Under the pieces are notes generated by a model. The model made no database searches. It was not told where the DNA came from and saw only the letters and a list, made by a program, of their open reading frames with translations. From contig NZ_VSST01000006.1 in NCBI RefSeq assembly GCF_019402665.1, positions 62,001 through 126,000 of the forward strand: a stretch of 64,000 nt of DNA. The letters are read 5' to 3'. The stretch is from Bradyrhizobium canariense. GTDB taxonomy: Bacteria > Pseudomonadota > Alphaproteobacteria > Rhizobiales > Xanthobacteraceae. This document shows positions 7,959 to 19,444 of the stretch, in pieces. Position 1 is the first letter of the stretch. Each line of letters begins with the position of its first letter. Both the position numbers and the translations under genes were made by a program.

Positions 7959-8680
7959 CTAGTGGCTCGCGCGCTTGGTCGATCTCTTCGGACCCGGCAA
8001 CACATCCGTGCAAACACCTTCATACACTTCGCCAGCCAGGCCTATTGTCTCTCCGAACGTCGGATGCGGATGGATGGTCTTGCTGAGATCAATTGCATCG
8101 GCGCCCATCTCGATCGCCAGGCAGATTTCTCCAATCATGTCGCCAGCGTGCGGGCCAACGTTCACACCGCCGATGATGCGGGGCGTCTCTTGGTCGATGA
8201 TCAGCTTGTTCATGCCATAAGACGCGCCCGAGGCGATCGCTCTGCCCGAGGCAGCCCACGGAAACTTCGCGGATCTAACGTGCCTGCCTGAGGAGGCCGC
8301 TTCATGTTCCATGATGCCAACCCAGGCCACCTCAGGATCAGTGTAGGCGACGTTCGGGACGATCCTCGCGTCAAAGAAGCTCTTGAGCCCGGCAGCCGCT
8401 TCTGCCGCGACATGCCCCTCGTGAACCGCCTTATGGGCGAGCATCGGGTTACCCGCGACATCGCCGATCGCGAAAATATGAGGCAAATTCGTCCGCATTT
8501 GCCTATTGACTGCAACAAAACCTTTGCGTCGCATCTTACACCAATCTTCTCCAAGCCCAGATTTGCGCTGTTAGGCACTTTGCCTGCGGACTGCAGGATC
8601 AAATCGTACGTTCGACGCCCCGGCTTTGAGCTTTCAATCTGGACCGATACGCCGTTACTATCTGCCGTGGCGCTTACTAT
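7959..8680 (-). pseudogene. lpd: Dihydrolipoyl dehydrogenase (E3) remnant, 5'-truncated and frameshifted
   Basis: The minus strand encodes the C-terminal 40 percent of an E3 flavoprotein. The fragment matches the intact lpd at 16426-18138 closely, for example [26 protein letters not shown] and [24 protein letters not shown]. The FAD domain and redox-active Cys pair are gone. The frame shifts near 8535: the upstream part LQSAGKVPNSANLGLEKIGV is in one frame and the downstream part GFVAVNRQMRTNLPHIFAIGDV in another. The 5' break falls about where mcmA ends, so the two overlap at 8658-8680. Not functional as an E3. Confidence 0.88.
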
Positions 8681-10841
8681 ATGCCGCCTCACTGTGCCCG
8701 AGCCGAGCATTGAGCTTCTGGATCAGCTGATCCGCGGCGTCTGCGATCACGGTACCGGGCGGGAAGATGGCTTCGGCACCGGCGGCGTAGAGCTCATCAT
8801 AGTCCTGCGGCGGCACCACGCCGCCGATGATGATCATGATGTCCTCGCGGCCTTGCTTCTTCAGCGCGGCCTTCAGCTCCGGCACCGCGGTGAGGTGCGC
8901 GGCCGCGAGCGAGGAGACGCCGAGGATGTGGACGTCGTTCTCGACCGCCTGCCGCGCGGCCTCGTCGGCTGTCGCAAACAGCGGCCCGATGTCGACGTCG
9001 AAGCCGATATCGGCGAACGCCGACGCAATCACCTTCTGGCCGCGGTCGTGGCCGTCCTGGCCGATCTTGGCGACCAGGATGCGCGGACGGCGGCCTTCCG
9101 CTTCCTCGAACGCGTCGATCAGCGCCTGAACCTTCTCGACCTGGTTGCCCATGCTGGACGCCTCCCGCTTGTAGACGCCGGTGATGGATTTGATCTCGGC
9201 GCGGTGCCGCCCGAACACTTTCTCCATCGCGTCCGAAATTTCGCCGACGGTTGCCTTCGCACGCGCCGCGTCGATCGCCAGCGCCAGCAGGTTGCCGTTG
9301 CCTTCCCCGGCCGAACGCGTGATCGCGGCGAGCGCGGCTTCGACGTCCTTCTGGTTGCGCTCGGATTTCAGTCGCGTCAGCTTGTCGATCTGCAGGCGGC
9401 GGACATTGGTGTTGTCGACCTTGAGAATGTCGATCGGCGTCTCGTCGGTCGGCTTGTACTTGTTGACGCCAATCACCGCCTGCTTGCCGGCATCGATGCG
9501 GGCCTGGGTTTTGGCCGAGGCTTCCTCGATGCGCAGCTTCGGCAGGCCGGCCTCGATCGCCTTGGCCATGCCGCCGAGTTCCTCAACCTCCTGGATGTGG
9601 CCCCACGCCTTGGCCGCGAGGTCGCGCGTCAGCCGCTCGACGTAATACGAGCCGCCCCAGGGATCGATGATGCGGGTGGTGCCGCTCTCCTGCTGCAGGA
9701 ACAGCTGGGTGTTGCGGGCGATACGCGCGGAGAAATCGGTCGGCAGCGCCAAAGCCTCGTCGAGCGCGTTGGTGTGCAGCGACTGGGTGTGGCCTTGGGT
9801 CGCCGCCATCGCCTCCACGGTGGTGCGCATCACGTTGTTGAAGACATCCTGTGCGGTCAACGACCAGCCCGAGGTCTGGCTATGCGTGCGCAGCGATAGC
9901 GAGCGAGGATCTTTGGGATTGAACGGCTTCAGCAGCTTGGCCCAGAGCAGGCGCGCGGCGCGCAGCTTGGCGACCTCCATGAAGAAGTTCATGCCGATCG
10001 CCCAGAAGAACGACAGCCGCGGCGCGAAGCGGTCGACGTCGAGACCGGCGGCGAGGCCGGCGCGCAGATATTCGACGCCGTCAGCGAGCGTATAGGCGAG
10101 CTCGAGGTCCTGCGTCGCGCCGGCCTCCTGCATGTGATAGCCGGAGATCGAGATCGAATTGTATTTCGGCATCCTTTGTGAGGTGTAGGCAAAGATGTCC
10201 GAAATGATCCGCATCGAGGGCGCCGGCGGATAGATATAGGTGTTGCGCACCATGAACTCTTTCAGAATGTCGTTCTGAATGGTGCCCGACAGCTTCTCCG
10301 GCGGCACGCCCTGTTCCTCGGCGGCGGCGACATAGAGCGCGAGGATCGGCAGCACTGCGCCGTTCATGGTCATGGACACGCTCATCTGGTCGAGCGGAAT
10401 CCCTGCGAACAGCGTGCGCATGTCGTAGATGGAATCGATGGCGACGCCGGCCATGCCGACGTCGCCGCCGACGCGCGGATGATCGGAGTCATAGCCGCGG
10501 TGGGTGGCGAGATCGAAGGCGACCGAGAGGCCCTTCTGTCCGGCCACGAGGTTACGGCGGTAGAACGCGTTGGAATCCTCCGCCGTGGAGAAGCCGGCAT
10601 ATTGCCGGACCGTCCAGGGCTGGTTGACATACATGGTCGGGTAGGGACCGCGCAGGAACGGCGCGATGCCTGGCCAGGTCTCAAGGAAATCGAGCCCGGC
10701 GATATCTGCTTCTCCGTATGCCGACTTGACCGGAATGCCCTCCGGAGTCACCCACGGATCGACGGAAACGGAAGAAGCGGCGACCGAGCACCTTTCGAAA
10801 GCAATACTTGCAAAATTCGGGATAACGCTGATGGATGACAT
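8658..10841 (-). CDS. mcmA: Methylmalonyl-CoA mutase, large catalytic subunit
   Basis: About 727 residues from ATG 10841 (frame open to 10910). The N-terminal TIM-barrel part holds the substrate region [18 protein letters not shown]. The C-terminal cobalamin domain has the lower-ligand motif DGHDRG near residue 596-601 of this start. It rearranges (R)-methylmalonyl-CoA to succinyl-CoA with adenosylcobalamin. The last residues after LGHSEAA read into the truncated lpd fragment, so the natural C-terminus was probably altered by a few residues. It follows mcmB by 25 bp and ends the PDH-PCC-MCM block. Confidence 0.95.
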   Translation of the reverse strand: MSSISVIPNFASIAFERCSVAASSVSVDPWVTPEGIPVKSAYGEADIAGLDFLETWPGIAPFLRGPYPTMYVNQPWTVRQYAGFSTAEDSNAFYRRNLVAGQKGLSVAFDLATHRGYDSDHPRVGGDVGMAGVAIDSIYDMRTLFAGIPLDQMSVSMTMNGAVLPILALYVAAAEEQGVPPEKLSGTIQNDILKEFMVRNTYIYPPAPSMRIISDIFAYTSQRMPKYNSISISGYHMQEAGATQDLELAYTLADGVEYLRAGLAAGLDVDRFAPRLSFFWAIGMNFFMEVAKLRAARLLWAKLLKPFNPKDPRSLSLRTHSQTSGWSLTAQDVFNNVMRTTVEAMAATQGHTQSLHTNALDEALALPTDFSARIARNTQLFLQQESGTTRIIDPWGGSYYVERLTRDLAAKAWGHIQEVEELGGMAKAIEAGLPKLRIEEASAKTQARIDAGKQAVIGVNKYKPTDETPIDILKVDNTNVRRLQIDKLTRLKSERNQKDVEAALAAITRSAGEGNGNLLALAIDAARAKATVGEISDAMEKVFGRHRAEIKSITGVYKREASSMGNQVEKVQALIDAFEEAEGRRPRILVAKIGQDGHDRGQKVIASAFADIGFDVDIGPLFATADEAARQAVENDVHILGVSSLAAAHLTAVPELKAALKKQGREDIMIIIGGVVPPQDYDELYAAGAEAIFPPGTVIADAADQLIQKLNARLGHSEAAYSKRHGR

Positions 10842-10866
10842 CTGAGTGTTCGCGTTCGATTGTCGA

Positions 10867-12744
10867 TTATCCGGAAACCTTCGGGTTTTGGATCCGGTTG
10901 TAAGCGGCATTTAGCGTTGCCAAGGCGTCGCAACTGACGTGAATAAAGCTGCAGATGCCAGCCCGCCGAAACGCGGGCTCGGATAGAGAGGGAAGTCCCG
11001 CCAAATAGATGTGCCTAGCTCCGACTTGCTGAAGCGCGTGGGCGGAGATTTCGGCGCACTCCGCATAGATCTTATCGCTGGAGCAAAGGCAGGCAAGTTC
11101 GGCACCAGAGCCCGTGAATGCGAGGGCAAGCTCGGCTGGGTCGGCGAAGCCGGCGCCGTCGATAGCCTCAATTCCTCCCGCTTCGAAGAAGCTCTTGGCG
11201 AATGTCGCGCGGGCCGTAAAGTCGGTCGGTGTGCCGAGATTAGCAAGAAACACTCGCGGCCGCGCGCCGAGTAGCTTCAATATCGCATCGGACTTATCGC
11301 GGAGCGATTCGAACGGTTCCGCAAGCCGGATCGGCGGCAGTGGGTCGAATACGAACTTCTGATCAAAGCTAAGCGGAAGAGCCATCGGTCTTACGCTTAG
11401 TACCGCCGCTGCGCCTTCACCAAGGTTTGCGAACTCGCTCACTCCGGTCAGCGGGTCGCTGCGTTTCGCGAGATTTGCACAGCGCGCTGTGCGTGTAGCT
11501 GTGATCTTCGCCTGAAGCGTTCCTTGCTGTAGAGCGGCAAAAATGCCGCCCGCATTTTCAGTCTCTTGAAAACTCCTCCAGGCCGCCTCGCAAAGCTCCG
11601 TTGTTAGCGCCTCAATGCCGCCAGCACCTGCGGCAGGATCGCTAACCTTGGCAAGATTGCTTTCCTCCAGCAGCAGAAGCTGCGTGTTGCGGGCCACGCG
11701 CCGGGCAAACGAGTCTGGAAGGCCGAGCGCCAACGTGTGCGGCAGGACTGTGATCGCATTGGCACCGGCGATTCCCGCAGAGAATGTAGCCAAGGTAGCG
11801 CGCAACATGTTTACGTAGGGATCGCGCCGGGTCAACATGCGCCAGGACGTGTCAGCCGCAATGAACAGCGGCCTCGGCGCCACATCGCACACCGATTCGA
11901 TGCGCGCCCAGAGGAGTCGCAACGCGCGGAATTTAGCCATAGTCAAAAACTGGTCGGCGTCAGCAGTGAGTCGCGCATAGATCATACTTCGCGCTTGATC
12001 CAGCGGAATGCGCGCTGCCTCCATAGCGTGCAGATATGCCACGCCGCAGGCGAGCACAAAGGCAAGCTCCTGCACTTCTGAGCCGCCGGCGTCATGAACG
12101 ATACGCCCGTCGCTCGCGGCAAACGGCCCCTTGAACCCCAGCGTTACAAGCCCTTTGATCGTGCTGGCAACGTTCCGTGCGATTTCTTCCCAAGTGTATG
12201 GACTGCGTCCGCTTAGGGCGCACGCGCCCAGCGGATCGAGCCCAAATCGAATGTCGCAGACGGCAGGATCGAGACCGACCGACTTCACATATTCCGCAAC
12301 ATGGATCGCGGTCTTACGCCCGTCTGTACCAATTTGGAGTTCAATCCCGATGCCGGCATCAAGGTGGACGTCCTTTAAAGCTTTGGCGACGGTACCTGCC
12401 GTTTGATCGAGACCGAACCCGCGGCTGCTGTTGGCGCCGGCAAAGACGAGCGCCAGGCCCGTCGCCCCATTCTCCAGATCGTGAAGGGCCTGCCTATTGG
12501 CCGTCACCGCGTCTGGATGATCGATGCGCTGCATGATCTGCCAAGGCGCCGCGGGTGCCCGCCCGTCGACTAGTGCAATGTCTTTCGCGCGGAGATAAAT
12601 CGGCTCGATTCTCAAGTCGTCGTACGTCCTACCAATCAGCTTTTCGAACGGCGCTCCCTTTAGCACGCCATCAACCAGCTTGTGCCAGTCCTGGCGTGAA
12701 GCAGGCGCAAAGCCCGATGCCAATGCCAACCGTTCGGTTTTCAT
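10867..12744 (-). CDS. mcmB: Methylmalonyl-CoA mutase, small (non-catalytic) subunit
   Basis: About 625 residues from ATG 12744, which has AGGTGG 6 bases upstream. It resembles the mutase barrel ([32 protein letters not shown]) but the C-terminal B12 domain lacks the DxHxxG motif; the equivalent region reads [10 protein letters not shown]. This is the signature of the small subunit of heterodimeric mutases, which stabilises the large subunit. Its presence marks the heterodimeric form and not the homodimeric one. It is 25 bp upstream of mcmA. The 110-bp gap to pccA is the largest within the MCM-PCC part, so a separate promoter here is possible. Confidence 0.9.
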   Translation of the reverse strand: MKTERLALASGFAPASRQDWHKLVDGVLKGAPFEKLIGRTYDDLRIEPIYLRAKDIALVDGRAPAAPWQIMQRIDHPDAVTANRQALHDLENGATGLALVFAGANSSRGFGLDQTAGTVAKALKDVHLDAGIGIELQIGTDGRKTAIHVAEYVKSVGLDPAVCDIRFGLDPLGACALSGRSPYTWEEIARNVASTIKGLVTLGFKGPFAASDGRIVHDAGGSEVQELAFVLACGVAYLHAMEAARIPLDQARSMIYARLTADADQFLTMAKFRALRLLWARIESVCDVAPRPLFIAADTSWRMLTRRDPYVNMLRATLATFSAGIAGANAITVLPHTLALGLPDSFARRVARNTQLLLLEESNLAKVSDPAAGAGGIEALTTELCEAAWRSFQETENAGGIFAALQQGTLQAKITATRTARCANLAKRSDPLTGVSEFANLGEGAAAVLSVRPMALPLSFDQKFVFDPLPPIRLAEPFESLRDKSDAILKLLGARPRVFLANLGTPTDFTARATFAKSFFEAGGIEAIDGAGFADPAELALAFTGSGAELACLCSSDKIYAECAEISAHALQQVGARHIYLAGLPSLSEPAFRRAGICSFIHVSCDALATLNAAYNRIQNPKVSG

Positions 12745-12854
12745 CAAGTCCACCTAATCCCAAGTGACGCCGAGCTGCCCAACATGACTTCTGCCTGGAA
12801 GTAACCGGAATTCCTGCAGTCAGGCTGCCCATCTCAGGTCGCCTCTTGCGGTAT

Positions 12855-14870
12855 TCAGGAAAACTCCAAAATCAGCGCGTCGACCGCGAGCGTCGCACCG
12901 GCGCTGGCGTGAATCTTCTTCACGGTGCCGTCCTGCTCGGCGCGCAGCACGTTCTGCATCTTCATGGCTTCGACCACCGCGAGCGTCTCGCCGGCCTTGA
13001 CCTCCTGCCCTTCGGTCACCGCGATCGAGACCACGAGGCCGGGCATCGGACAGAGCAGCTTCTTGCCGGTGTCGGCAGCCGTGGTCACCGGCATCAGCCG
13101 CGCCGAGGCAGCTTCCGCTTCGGTCCAGACATAGACCGGCACCTCGACGCCCTGATGCGCAAGGCGGATGCCATTCGCGATCGGGCGCACCTGCACCGCC
13201 ACGAGGTGCCCGTCGATGGTGCCCTGCCAGACCGGATCGCCCGGTTTCCACGGCGAGGCCAACAGATGCGAATTGCCGGCCTTACCCTCGGCGTCGACGA
13301 AGCGCACCGCGATCGCGTCGCCCTCGCGAGCGACCTCGAGCTGGATCTCCTGACGGTCGAGCCAGACCGCGCGGCGACGCTCGCGCTGTACGACGCGGCC
13401 GCCCATCTGCCCCGAGATCTGCCGCTTGCGCTCACCCAGCACGTGATCGATGGCGGCGCCGACCGCGGCGATGCGCCGGGCGACCTCGCCTTCGGGTACG
13501 CGCACCGCAAAGCCCTTGGGGAATTCCTCGGCAATGAAGCCGGTCGACAGCCGCCCTTCGCGCCAGCGCGGATGATGCATCAGCGCCGACAGGAACGGGA
13601 TATTGTGGCGGATACCGTCCACATAGAACGAGTCCAGCGCGGTGGCCTGCGCCTCGATCGCGGCCGCGCGCGACGGCGCGTGGGTGACGAGCTTGGCGAT
13701 CATCGGATCATAATGGATCGAGATCTCGCCGCCCTCCTGCACGCCGGTGTCGTTGCGCACGGTGATGCCGTCCTGGCTCGCTTCCGCCGGCGGGCGGTAT
13801 TTCACCAGACGCCCGATCGAGGGCAGGAAGTTGCGGAACGGGTCTTCGGCATAGAGACGCGACTCCACTGCCCAGCCCGTCAGCGTGACGTCCTTCTGCG
13901 TGATCGCGAGCTTCTCGCCGGCGGCGACGCGGAGCATCTGCTCGACGAGGTCGACGCCGGTGACGAGCTCGGTGACGGGATGTTCGACCTGGAGGCGCGT
14001 GTTCATCTCCAGGAAGTAGAAGCTCTTGTCCTGCCCAGCGACGAATTCGACGGTGCCGGCAGAGTCGTAATTCACGGCCTTGGCGAGTGCGACCGCCTGC
14101 TCGCCCATCTTGCGGCGGGTGGCTTCGTCGAGCAGCGGCGACGGCGCTTCCTCGATGACCTTCTGGTTGCGGCGCTGGATCGAGCATTCGCGCTCGCCGA
14201 GATAGATCACGTTGCCATGCTTGTCGCCCAGCAGCTGGATCTCGATGTGGCGGGGGTCGACGATGAACTTCTCGATGAAGACGCGGTCGTCGCCGAACGA
14301 GGCCTTGGCCTCGGCCTTGGCGAGGTTGAAACCCTCGGCGACCTCCGAGGTCGAATGCGCGATGCGCATGCCCTTGCCGCCACCGCCGGCGGATGCCTTG
14401 ATCATCACGGGATAGCCGATCTCGTCGGCGATCTTGACCGCGTGCTTGTCGTCCTCGATGACGCCGAGATAGCCCGGCACGGTCGAGACCTTGGCCTTGG
14501 CTGCCGCCTTCTTCGACTCGATCTTGTCGCCCATCGCCGCGATCGCGCCCGGGTTCGGGCCGATGAAGACGATGCCGGCCGCCTCCAGCGCGCGCGGAAA
14601 CGCCTCGCGCTCGGACAGGAAGCCGTAGCCGGGATGCACGGCCTGCGCGCCCGTCTTGCGGCAGGCCTCGACGATCTTCTCGATGACCAGGTAGCTCTCC
14701 GCCGCGGCGGGCGGGCCGATCAGCACGGCCTCGTCGGCCATCTCGACATGGAGAGCGTCGCGGTCGGCTTCGGAATAGACCGCAACCGTCTCAATTCCCA
14801 TGCGGCGCGCGGTCTTGATGACCCGGCAGGCGATTTCGCCGCGATTGGCGATCAGAATCTTCTTGAACAC
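12855..14870 (-). CDS. pccA: Propionyl-CoA carboxylase alpha subunit (biotin carboxylase plus biotin carrier)
   Basis: A 671-residue protein. It begins FKKILIANRGEIACRV, contains the ATP-grasp glycine loop KASAGGGGKGMRI and ends with a biotinyl domain whose EAMKM motif puts the biotinylated lysine at residue 637. It carboxylates biotin with ATP and bicarbonate for transfer to propionyl-CoA. The start is GTG 14870 with AGGAAGAG directly upstream, 8 bp after pccB. The next genes encode methylmalonyl-CoA mutase, which supports propionyl-CoA over acetyl-CoA or methylcrotonyl-CoA as the substrate of the complex. Confidence 0.94.
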   Translation of the reverse strand: MFKKILIANRGEIACRVIKTARRMGIETVAVYSEADRDALHVEMADEAVLIGPPAAAESYLVIEKIVEACRKTGAQAVHPGYGFLSEREAFPRALEAAGIVFIGPNPGAIAAMGDKIESKKAAAKAKVSTVPGYLGVIEDDKHAVKIADEIGYPVMIKASAGGGGKGMRIAHSTSEVAEGFNLAKAEAKASFGDDRVFIEKFIVDPRHIEIQLLGDKHGNVIYLGERECSIQRRNQKVIEEAPSPLLDEATRRKMGEQAVALAKAVNYDSAGTVEFVAGQDKSFYFLEMNTRLQVEHPVTELVTGVDLVEQMLRVAAGEKLAITQKDVTLTGWAVESRLYAEDPFRNFLPSIGRLVKYRPPAEASQDGITVRNDTGVQEGGEISIHYDPMIAKLVTHAPSRAAAIEAQATALDSFYVDGIRHNIPFLSALMHHPRWREGRLSTGFIAEEFPKGFAVRVPEGEVARRIAAVGAAIDHVLGERKRQISGQMGGRVVQRERRRAVWLDRQEIQLEVAREGDAIAVRFVDAEGKAGNSHLLASPWKPGDPVWQGTIDGHLVAVQVRPIANGIRLAHQGVEVPVYVWTEAEAASARLMPVTTAADTGKKLLCPMPGLVVSIAVTEGQEVKAGETLAVVEAMKMQNVLRAEQDGTVKKIHASAGATLAVDALILEFS

Positions 14871-14878
14871 AGCTCTTC

Positions 14879-16408
14879 CTACAACGGAATGTTGTCGTGC
14901 TTCTTGGCCGGAATTTCCATCTTCTTGTCACCCAGCATGGCCAGCGCCCGTGCGATGCGGCGCCTCGTTGCATGCGGCATGATGACGTCGTCGATATAGC
15001 CGCGCTCGGCGGCGATGAAGGGTGACAGGAAGCGATCTTCGTATTCCTTGGTGCGGGCCGCGATCTTGTCGGGGTCGCCGATGTCGCTGCGGAAGATGAT
15101 CTCGACCGCACCCTTGGCACCCATCACCGCGATCTGCGCGGTCGGCCAGGCGTAGTTCATGTCGGCGCCGATCTCCTTGGAGGCCATGACGTCGAAGGCG
15201 CCGCCATAGGCCTTGCGCGTGATGATGGTCACGAGCGGCACGGTGCATTGCGAATAGGCGAACAGGAGTTTCGCGCCGTGCTTGATCAGGCCGCCATATT
15301 CCTGCGCGGTGCCCGGCAGGAAGCCCGGCACGTCGACGAAGGTCACGATCGGGATGTTGAAGGCGTCGCAGAAACGAACGAAGCGCGCCGCCTTGCGCGA
15401 TGCGTCGCTGTCGAGCACGCCGGCCAGCACCATCGGCTGGTTGGCGACGAAGCCGACGGTGCGGCCGGCGATGCGGCCGAAACCCGTGACGATGTTCTTG
15501 GCAAAGCTCTCCGCGATCTCGAAGAAATCGCCTTCGTCCACGACTTTCAGGATCAGCTCCTTCATGTCGTAGGGCTTGTTCGGATTGTCGGGGATCAGCG
15601 TGTCCAGGGACATGTCGACCCGCTCGATGTCGTCGAAGCTCGGCCATTCCGGCACGCCGTCTGTGTTGTTGGACGGCAGGAAGTCGATCAGCCGCCGCAT
15701 CTGCAACAGCGTCTCGACGTCGTTCTCGAACGCGCCGTCCGCGATCGAGGAGCGCGTGGCGTGCACCGAGGCGCCGCCGAGTTCTTCCGCCGTAACCACC
15801 TCGTTGGTCACGGTCTTCACGACGTCGGGGCCGGTGACGAACATGTAACTGGTATTCTTCACCATGAAGATGAAGTCGGTCATCGCTGGCGAATAGACGT
15901 CGCCGCCGGCACAGGGGCCCATGATCGCCGATATCTGCGGGATCACGCCCGAGGCGAGCACGTTGCGGCGGAACACGTAGGAATAGCCGGCGAGCGCGGC
16001 CACGCCTTCCTGGATGCGGGCGCCGCCCGCGTCGTAGAGGCCGATGATGGGCGCGCGCGCCTTCATCGCCATGTCCTGCAATTTTGTAATTTTCAGAGCG
16101 TGGGTCTCCGACAGCGAACCGCCGAACACCGTGAAGTCTTTGGCGAAGACAAAGGTTTTGCGGCCGTTGACGGTGCCCCAGCCGGTGACCACGCCGTCTC
16201 CCGGAATCTTGGTCTTCTCCATCCCGAATTCGGTCGAGCGGTGCTGGACGAACATGTCCATCTCCTCGAACGAATGCTTGTCGAGCAGTAGATCGATCCG
16301 CTCCCGCGCGGTGAGGCGGCCGCGCGCATGCTGCGCGTCGATGCGCTTCTCGCCGCCGCCGAGCTTGGCGCCGGCGCGACGTTGTTCAAGGGCCTCGATA
16401 ACGGACAT
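14879..16408 (-). CDS. pccB: Propionyl-CoA carboxylase beta subunit (carboxyltransferase)
   Basis: About 509 residues from ATG 16408 ([11 protein letters not shown]). It shows carboxyltransferase features: [34 protein letters not shown], the acyl-CoA oxyanion segments [11 protein letters not shown] and [12 protein letters not shown], and the C-terminal [13 protein letters not shown]. It transfers the carboxyl group from biotin to propionyl-CoA. The frame is open to 16462, but that would overlap the lpd stop at 16426. It starts 18 bp after lpd, so it appears to be in the same transcript as the PDH genes. Confidence 0.94.
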   Translation of the reverse strand: MSVIEALEQRRAGAKLGGGEKRIDAQHARGRLTARERIDLLLDKHSFEEMDMFVQHRSTEFGMEKTKIPGDGVVTGWGTVNGRKTFVFAKDFTVFGGSLSETHALKITKLQDMAMKARAPIIGLYDAGGARIQEGVAALAGYSYVFRRNVLASGVIPQISAIMGPCAGGDVYSPAMTDFIFMVKNTSYMFVTGPDVVKTVTNEVVTAEELGGASVHATRSSIADGAFENDVETLLQMRRLIDFLPSNNTDGVPEWPSFDDIERVDMSLDTLIPDNPNKPYDMKELILKVVDEGDFFEIAESFAKNIVTGFGRIAGRTVGFVANQPMVLAGVLDSDASRKAARFVRFCDAFNIPIVTFVDVPGFLPGTAQEYGGLIKHGAKLLFAYSQCTVPLVTIITRKAYGGAFDVMASKEIGADMNYAWPTAQIAVMGAKGAVEIIFRSDIGDPDKIAARTKEYEDRFLSPFIAAERGYIDDVIMPHATRRRIARALAMLGDKKMEIPAKKHDNIPL

Positions 16409-16425
16409 CGATTGGGCCAACTGAT

Positions 16426-18138
16426 CTACCGCTTTCTGGCGATTGGAGGCAGGTCGGTGCAAATGCCCTCATGGACTTCGGCAGCCATGCCGATCGTCTC
16501 GCCGAGGGTCGGATGCGGGTGAATGGTCTTTCCGATATCGATCGCGTCAGCCCCCATTTCGATAGCGAGACAGATTTCCCCGATCATATCGCCGGCATGC
16601 GGTCCGACGATCACGCCCCCGACGATGCGACCGGTTTCGGCGTCGAACAGCAGCTTCGTCATGCCATAGGACGCGCCCGACGCGATGGCCCGGCCGGACG
16701 CGGCCCATGGGAATTTTGCCGAACGGATCTTCCGTCCGGATTCGGCGACATCACGCTCGGACTTGCCGACCCAGGCGATCTCAGGATCGGTGTAGGCGAC
16801 ATTGGGGACGATCTTCGCGGTAAAGGCCGCCGGCTTCCCGGCAGCTACTTCCGCGGCGACGTGCCCCTCGTGAACGGCCTTGTGCGCCAGCATCGAACCG
16901 CCGACGACGTCGCCGATGGCGAAGACGTTGCGCGCCGTCGTTCTCATCTGCTCGTCGACCTGAATGAAGCCGTTCGAATCGATGGCAACGTCGATCCGTT
17001 CGAGGCCGAGCTCGCTACTGTTGGGAACACGGCCGGCCGATTGCAACACCAAATCGTACGATCGTGTCCGTACCGATACGCCTGTGGTACCGACCCTCAC
17101 GCCGTCCGGCGTGATTTCGGCGGTTGATACGCTGCTTGCGACGTCGATATGCTCGAAGCGATGCGCGTTGCGCGAACGCCAGATCTTCACCGCGTCGGCA
17201 TCCACGCCCGCCAGGATATCGGGAAGCCTTTCGACAAGATTGATCTTGGCGCCGAGCGAGCTGTAGACGGTCGCCATCTCCAGCCCGATGATCCCCGCTC
17301 CGATCACGAGCATGCGGCCCGGAATGCTTCGCAGCGCGAGCGCGCCGGTCGAGGTCACCACCCGCTCGTCCTTGGGAAGCACCGCCAGCTGCACCGCGCG
17401 CGAGCCCGTGGCGATGATGCATTGACCAAATTCAATTTGCTGCGAGCCTGCCCCCTCACCGACAATCTCGAGCCGCATGGCGGAGGCGAATTTCGCGATG
17501 CCGCGGATCACCGTGACGCGGCGCGCTGCCGCCATCTGGCTCAGCCCATCGGTCAGCTTCTTGACGGTGCCGTGCTTGAAGGCGCGCAGCTCCTGCAGAT
17601 CGATCTGCGGCGCGGCGAAGCGAATGCCCTTGTCCGCGATCCGTTCGGCTTCCTCCTTGACGGCCGCAACATGAAGCAGCGCCTTCGACGGGATACATCC
17701 AACGTTCAGGCAAACTCCGCCCAAGGTGCCGTATCGTTCGACGATCGCGGTGTTCAGTCCAAGGTCTGCGGCCCGAAACGCTGCTGAATAGCCGCCCGGC
17801 CCGCCTCCGATCACGACAAGATCGTAGCGCGTATAATCTGTTGCGCGCTGGCCAACATCCTGATCCGCCGAGATCGTCTGGCCTTGCGCGCCCGCTTCGT
17901 CCGACGCCGACGCCGTGCCAATCATGGAGCCTTGAGACACCTTGTCTCCAACACGCAGCGACATGCTCGTGATCAGCCCTGCGATCGGCGACGGAATCTC
18001 CAGCGTGGCCTTGTCGGATTCCACTGTGATCAACGCCTGTTCCCGCACGACGACGTCGCCCGCCCTGACGTGGACCTCGACGACTTCGACGTCTCGGAAA
18101 TCCCCGATGTCGGGGACCCGGATTTCCTCTGTCCGCAT
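16426..18138 (-). CDS. lpd: Dihydrolipoyl dehydrogenase (E3) with an N-terminal lipoyl domain
   Basis: About 570 residues from ATG 18138; GTG 18150 overlaps the aceF stop and may be used instead. An N-terminal lipoyl domain carries the modified lysine at position 43 (VESDKATLE). After a short linker comes the flavoprotein disulfide oxidoreductase: FAD motif [13 protein letters not shown], redox pair in [16 protein letters not shown] motif [18 protein letters not shown] and the dimer domain. It reoxidises dihydrolipoamide for pyruvate dehydrogenase. A lipoyl-E3 fusion occurs with this PDH type in some proteobacteria. The remnants at 7959-8680 and 42430-42675 are relatives of this gene. Confidence 0.95.
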   Translation of the reverse strand: MRTEEIRVPDIGDFRDVEVVEVHVRAGDVVVREQALITVESDKATLEIPSPIAGLITSMSLRVGDKVSQGSMIGTASASDEAGAQGQTISADQDVGQRATDYTRYDLVVIGGGPGGYSAAFRAADLGLNTAIVERYGTLGGVCLNVGCIPSKALLHVAAVKEEAERIADKGIRFAAPQIDLQELRAFKHGTVKKLTDGLSQMAAARRVTVIRGIAKFASAMRLEIVGEGAGSQQIEFGQCIIATGSRAVQLAVLPKDERVVTSTGALALRSIPGRMLVIGAGIIGLEMATVYSSLGAKINLVERLPDILAGVDADAVKIWRSRNAHRFEHIDVASSVSTAEITPDGVRVGTTGVSVRTRSYDLVLQSAGRVPNSSELGLERIDVAIDSNGFIQVDEQMRTTARNVFAIGDVVGGSMLAHKAVHEGHVAAEVAAGKPAAFTAKIVPNVAYTDPEIAWVGKSERDVAESGRKIRSAKFPWAASGRAIASGASYGMTKLLFDAETGRIVGGVIVGPHAGDMIGEICLAIEMGADAIDIGKTIHPHPTLGETIGMAAEVHEGICTDLPPIARKR

Positions 18139-18146
18139 CTGCGTCC

Positions 18147-19427
18147 TCACAATGCGAAGCGCCGCAGATCGGAGAGCACCGACGCGACGAAGCCCAGGAA
18201 CCGGGCCCCAGCCACGCCGTCGACGACCCGGTGATCCCACGACAGACTCATCGGAAGGATGAGGCGCGGTTCAAACTCGCGGCCGTTCCAGACCGCCTCG
18301 GTGGCGGCCCGCCCGGCGCCGAGGATCGCCACCTCGGGCGCGTTGATAATGGGCGTAAATCCCTGACCGCCGATGCCGCCGAGAGACGACACCGAGAAAC
18401 AGCCGCCCTGCATGTCGCCCGACGCGAGCTGCCCCGCGTGCGCCTTGTCGGCGAGCGAGCGCATCTCCGCGGCAATCTGCCGAAGGACCTTCTTATCGCA
18501 GTCCCGGATCACCGGCACGACCAGACCTCTCGGCGTGTCGACAGCGACGCCGATGTGGACGTAGTGCTTGAGGATCAACTCATCGCCATCGAGCGACGAA
18601 TTGAAGCGCGGGTATTTCTGCAGCGCCAAGGCCGCGGCCTTGATCAGCAGCGACACCATGGTGAGCTTCGCCGTGTCCTTCGCGGCCTCGGCATTGGCGA
18701 GCTGACGAAAGGCTTCGGCGTCGGTCACATCCGCTCTGTCGAAATTCGTTACATGGGGAATGACGCTCCAGTTGCGCGAGAGGTTCGTACCGGTCAGCTT
18801 CTGGATCCGTGTCAGCGGCAGGCGCTCGACCGAGCCGTACCTCTCGAAATCCACCTTGGGCCAATCGACCGGGGCGCCGGGCTCAGGCGCCATCGCCGGT
18901 CTCGATCGCCCCAGTCCGTTGACGAAGGCCGCCACATCCTCGCGCAAAATCCGGCCCTTGGGGCCTGTGGGCACGACAGAGTCCAGCGTCACGCCGAGCT
19001 CACGCGCCAAAGCGCGGACCGACGGCGATGCATGCGCCGCCCCGCTAGGCTGCGGCTGCTGTGCACGTGCTCGCGAGTCATCGACTGGAGCCGCGGGCGC
19101 CGGCCGTGACAGCGCCTCCTGCTGCGAGATCCGTTGCTCCACCAGCGGTGCCGACGCAGTCGCCGGCGGAGGCGCGGTGGATTCGCCGCGACCTTCGAGG
19201 ACCATCAGAACCGAACCTTGAGAAACCCGCACCCCGACGTCGATCATCAGTTTGGCCACCGTGCCTGCGGCTGGGGATGGCACCTCCATCGTCGCCTTGT
19301 CGGACTCGATCGACAGCAACGGCATGTCGATCGTGACCTCGTCGCCGACCGACACATTGATTTCGACTACCGGGACATCCTTGTAGTCCCCAATATCTGG
19401 CAGAACGACTTCAATTGAACGAGACAT
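18147..19427 (-). CDS. aceF: Pyruvate dehydrogenase E2, dihydrolipoyl acetyltransferase
   Basis: A 426-residue protein from ATG 19427, with GAGAGGG upstream. Domains in order: one lipoyl domain (residues 1-80, Lys44 in SIESDKATME), an Ala/Pro-rich linker, a peripheral subunit binding domain (PSVRALARELGVTLDSV) and the acyltransferase core ending with SWDHRVVDG, whose His399 is the catalytic residue. It transfers acetyl groups from E1 to CoA. The stop overlaps the possible GTG start of lpd and the start is 18 bp after aceE, consistent with a single aceE-aceF-lpd unit. Confidence 0.95.
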   Translation of the reverse strand: MSRSIEVVLPDIGDYKDVPVVEINVSVGDEVTIDMPLLSIESDKATMEVPSPAAGTVAKLMIDVGVRVSQGSVLMVLEGRGESTAPPPATASAPLVEQRISQQEALSRPAPAAPVDDSRARAQQPQPSGAAHASPSVRALARELGVTLDSVVPTGPKGRILREDVAAFVNGLGRSRPAMAPEPGAPVDWPKVDFERYGSVERLPLTRIQKLTGTNLSRNWSVIPHVTNFDRADVTDAEAFRQLANAEAAKDTAKLTMVSLLIKAAALALQKYPRFNSSLDGDELILKHYVHIGVAVDTPRGLVVPVIRDCDKKVLRQIAAEMRSLADKAHAGQLASGDMQGGCFSVSSLGGIGGQGFTPIINAPEVAILGAGRAATEAVWNGREFEPRLILPMSLSWDHRVVDGVAGARFLGFVASVLSDLRRFAL

Positions 19428-19444
19428 GCGCGCTTCGCCCTCTC

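Larger units (their letters stand above)
7121..8209. repeat. Direct repeat, copy A (about 1.09 kb), paired with 41586-42675
   Basis: The whole stretch matches 41586-42675 in the same orientation, mostly base for base with scattered substitutions and small indels. The match starts at the terminator hairpin, runs through a non-coding stretch with matching blocks (for example GACCGCATTTTGTGCTGAAGT), an unknown small gene and the 3' part of a lipoyl dehydrogenase gene, and stops abruptly at ATGATCAGCTTG. No transposase or terminal inverted repeats are seen, so it is a segmental duplication and not an obvious insertion sequence. Copy A is the better preserved one: its small ORF is open and its terminator has an intact stem and T-tract. 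Confidence 0.85.

Noticed and set aside
8304..9899. A 531-codon plus-strand ORF, and a similar 717-codon one at 12846-14999
   Set aside because: They are antisense shadows of mcmA and pccA; high GC content leaves opposite frames open, and their translations are Arg/His/Asp-rich with no domains.
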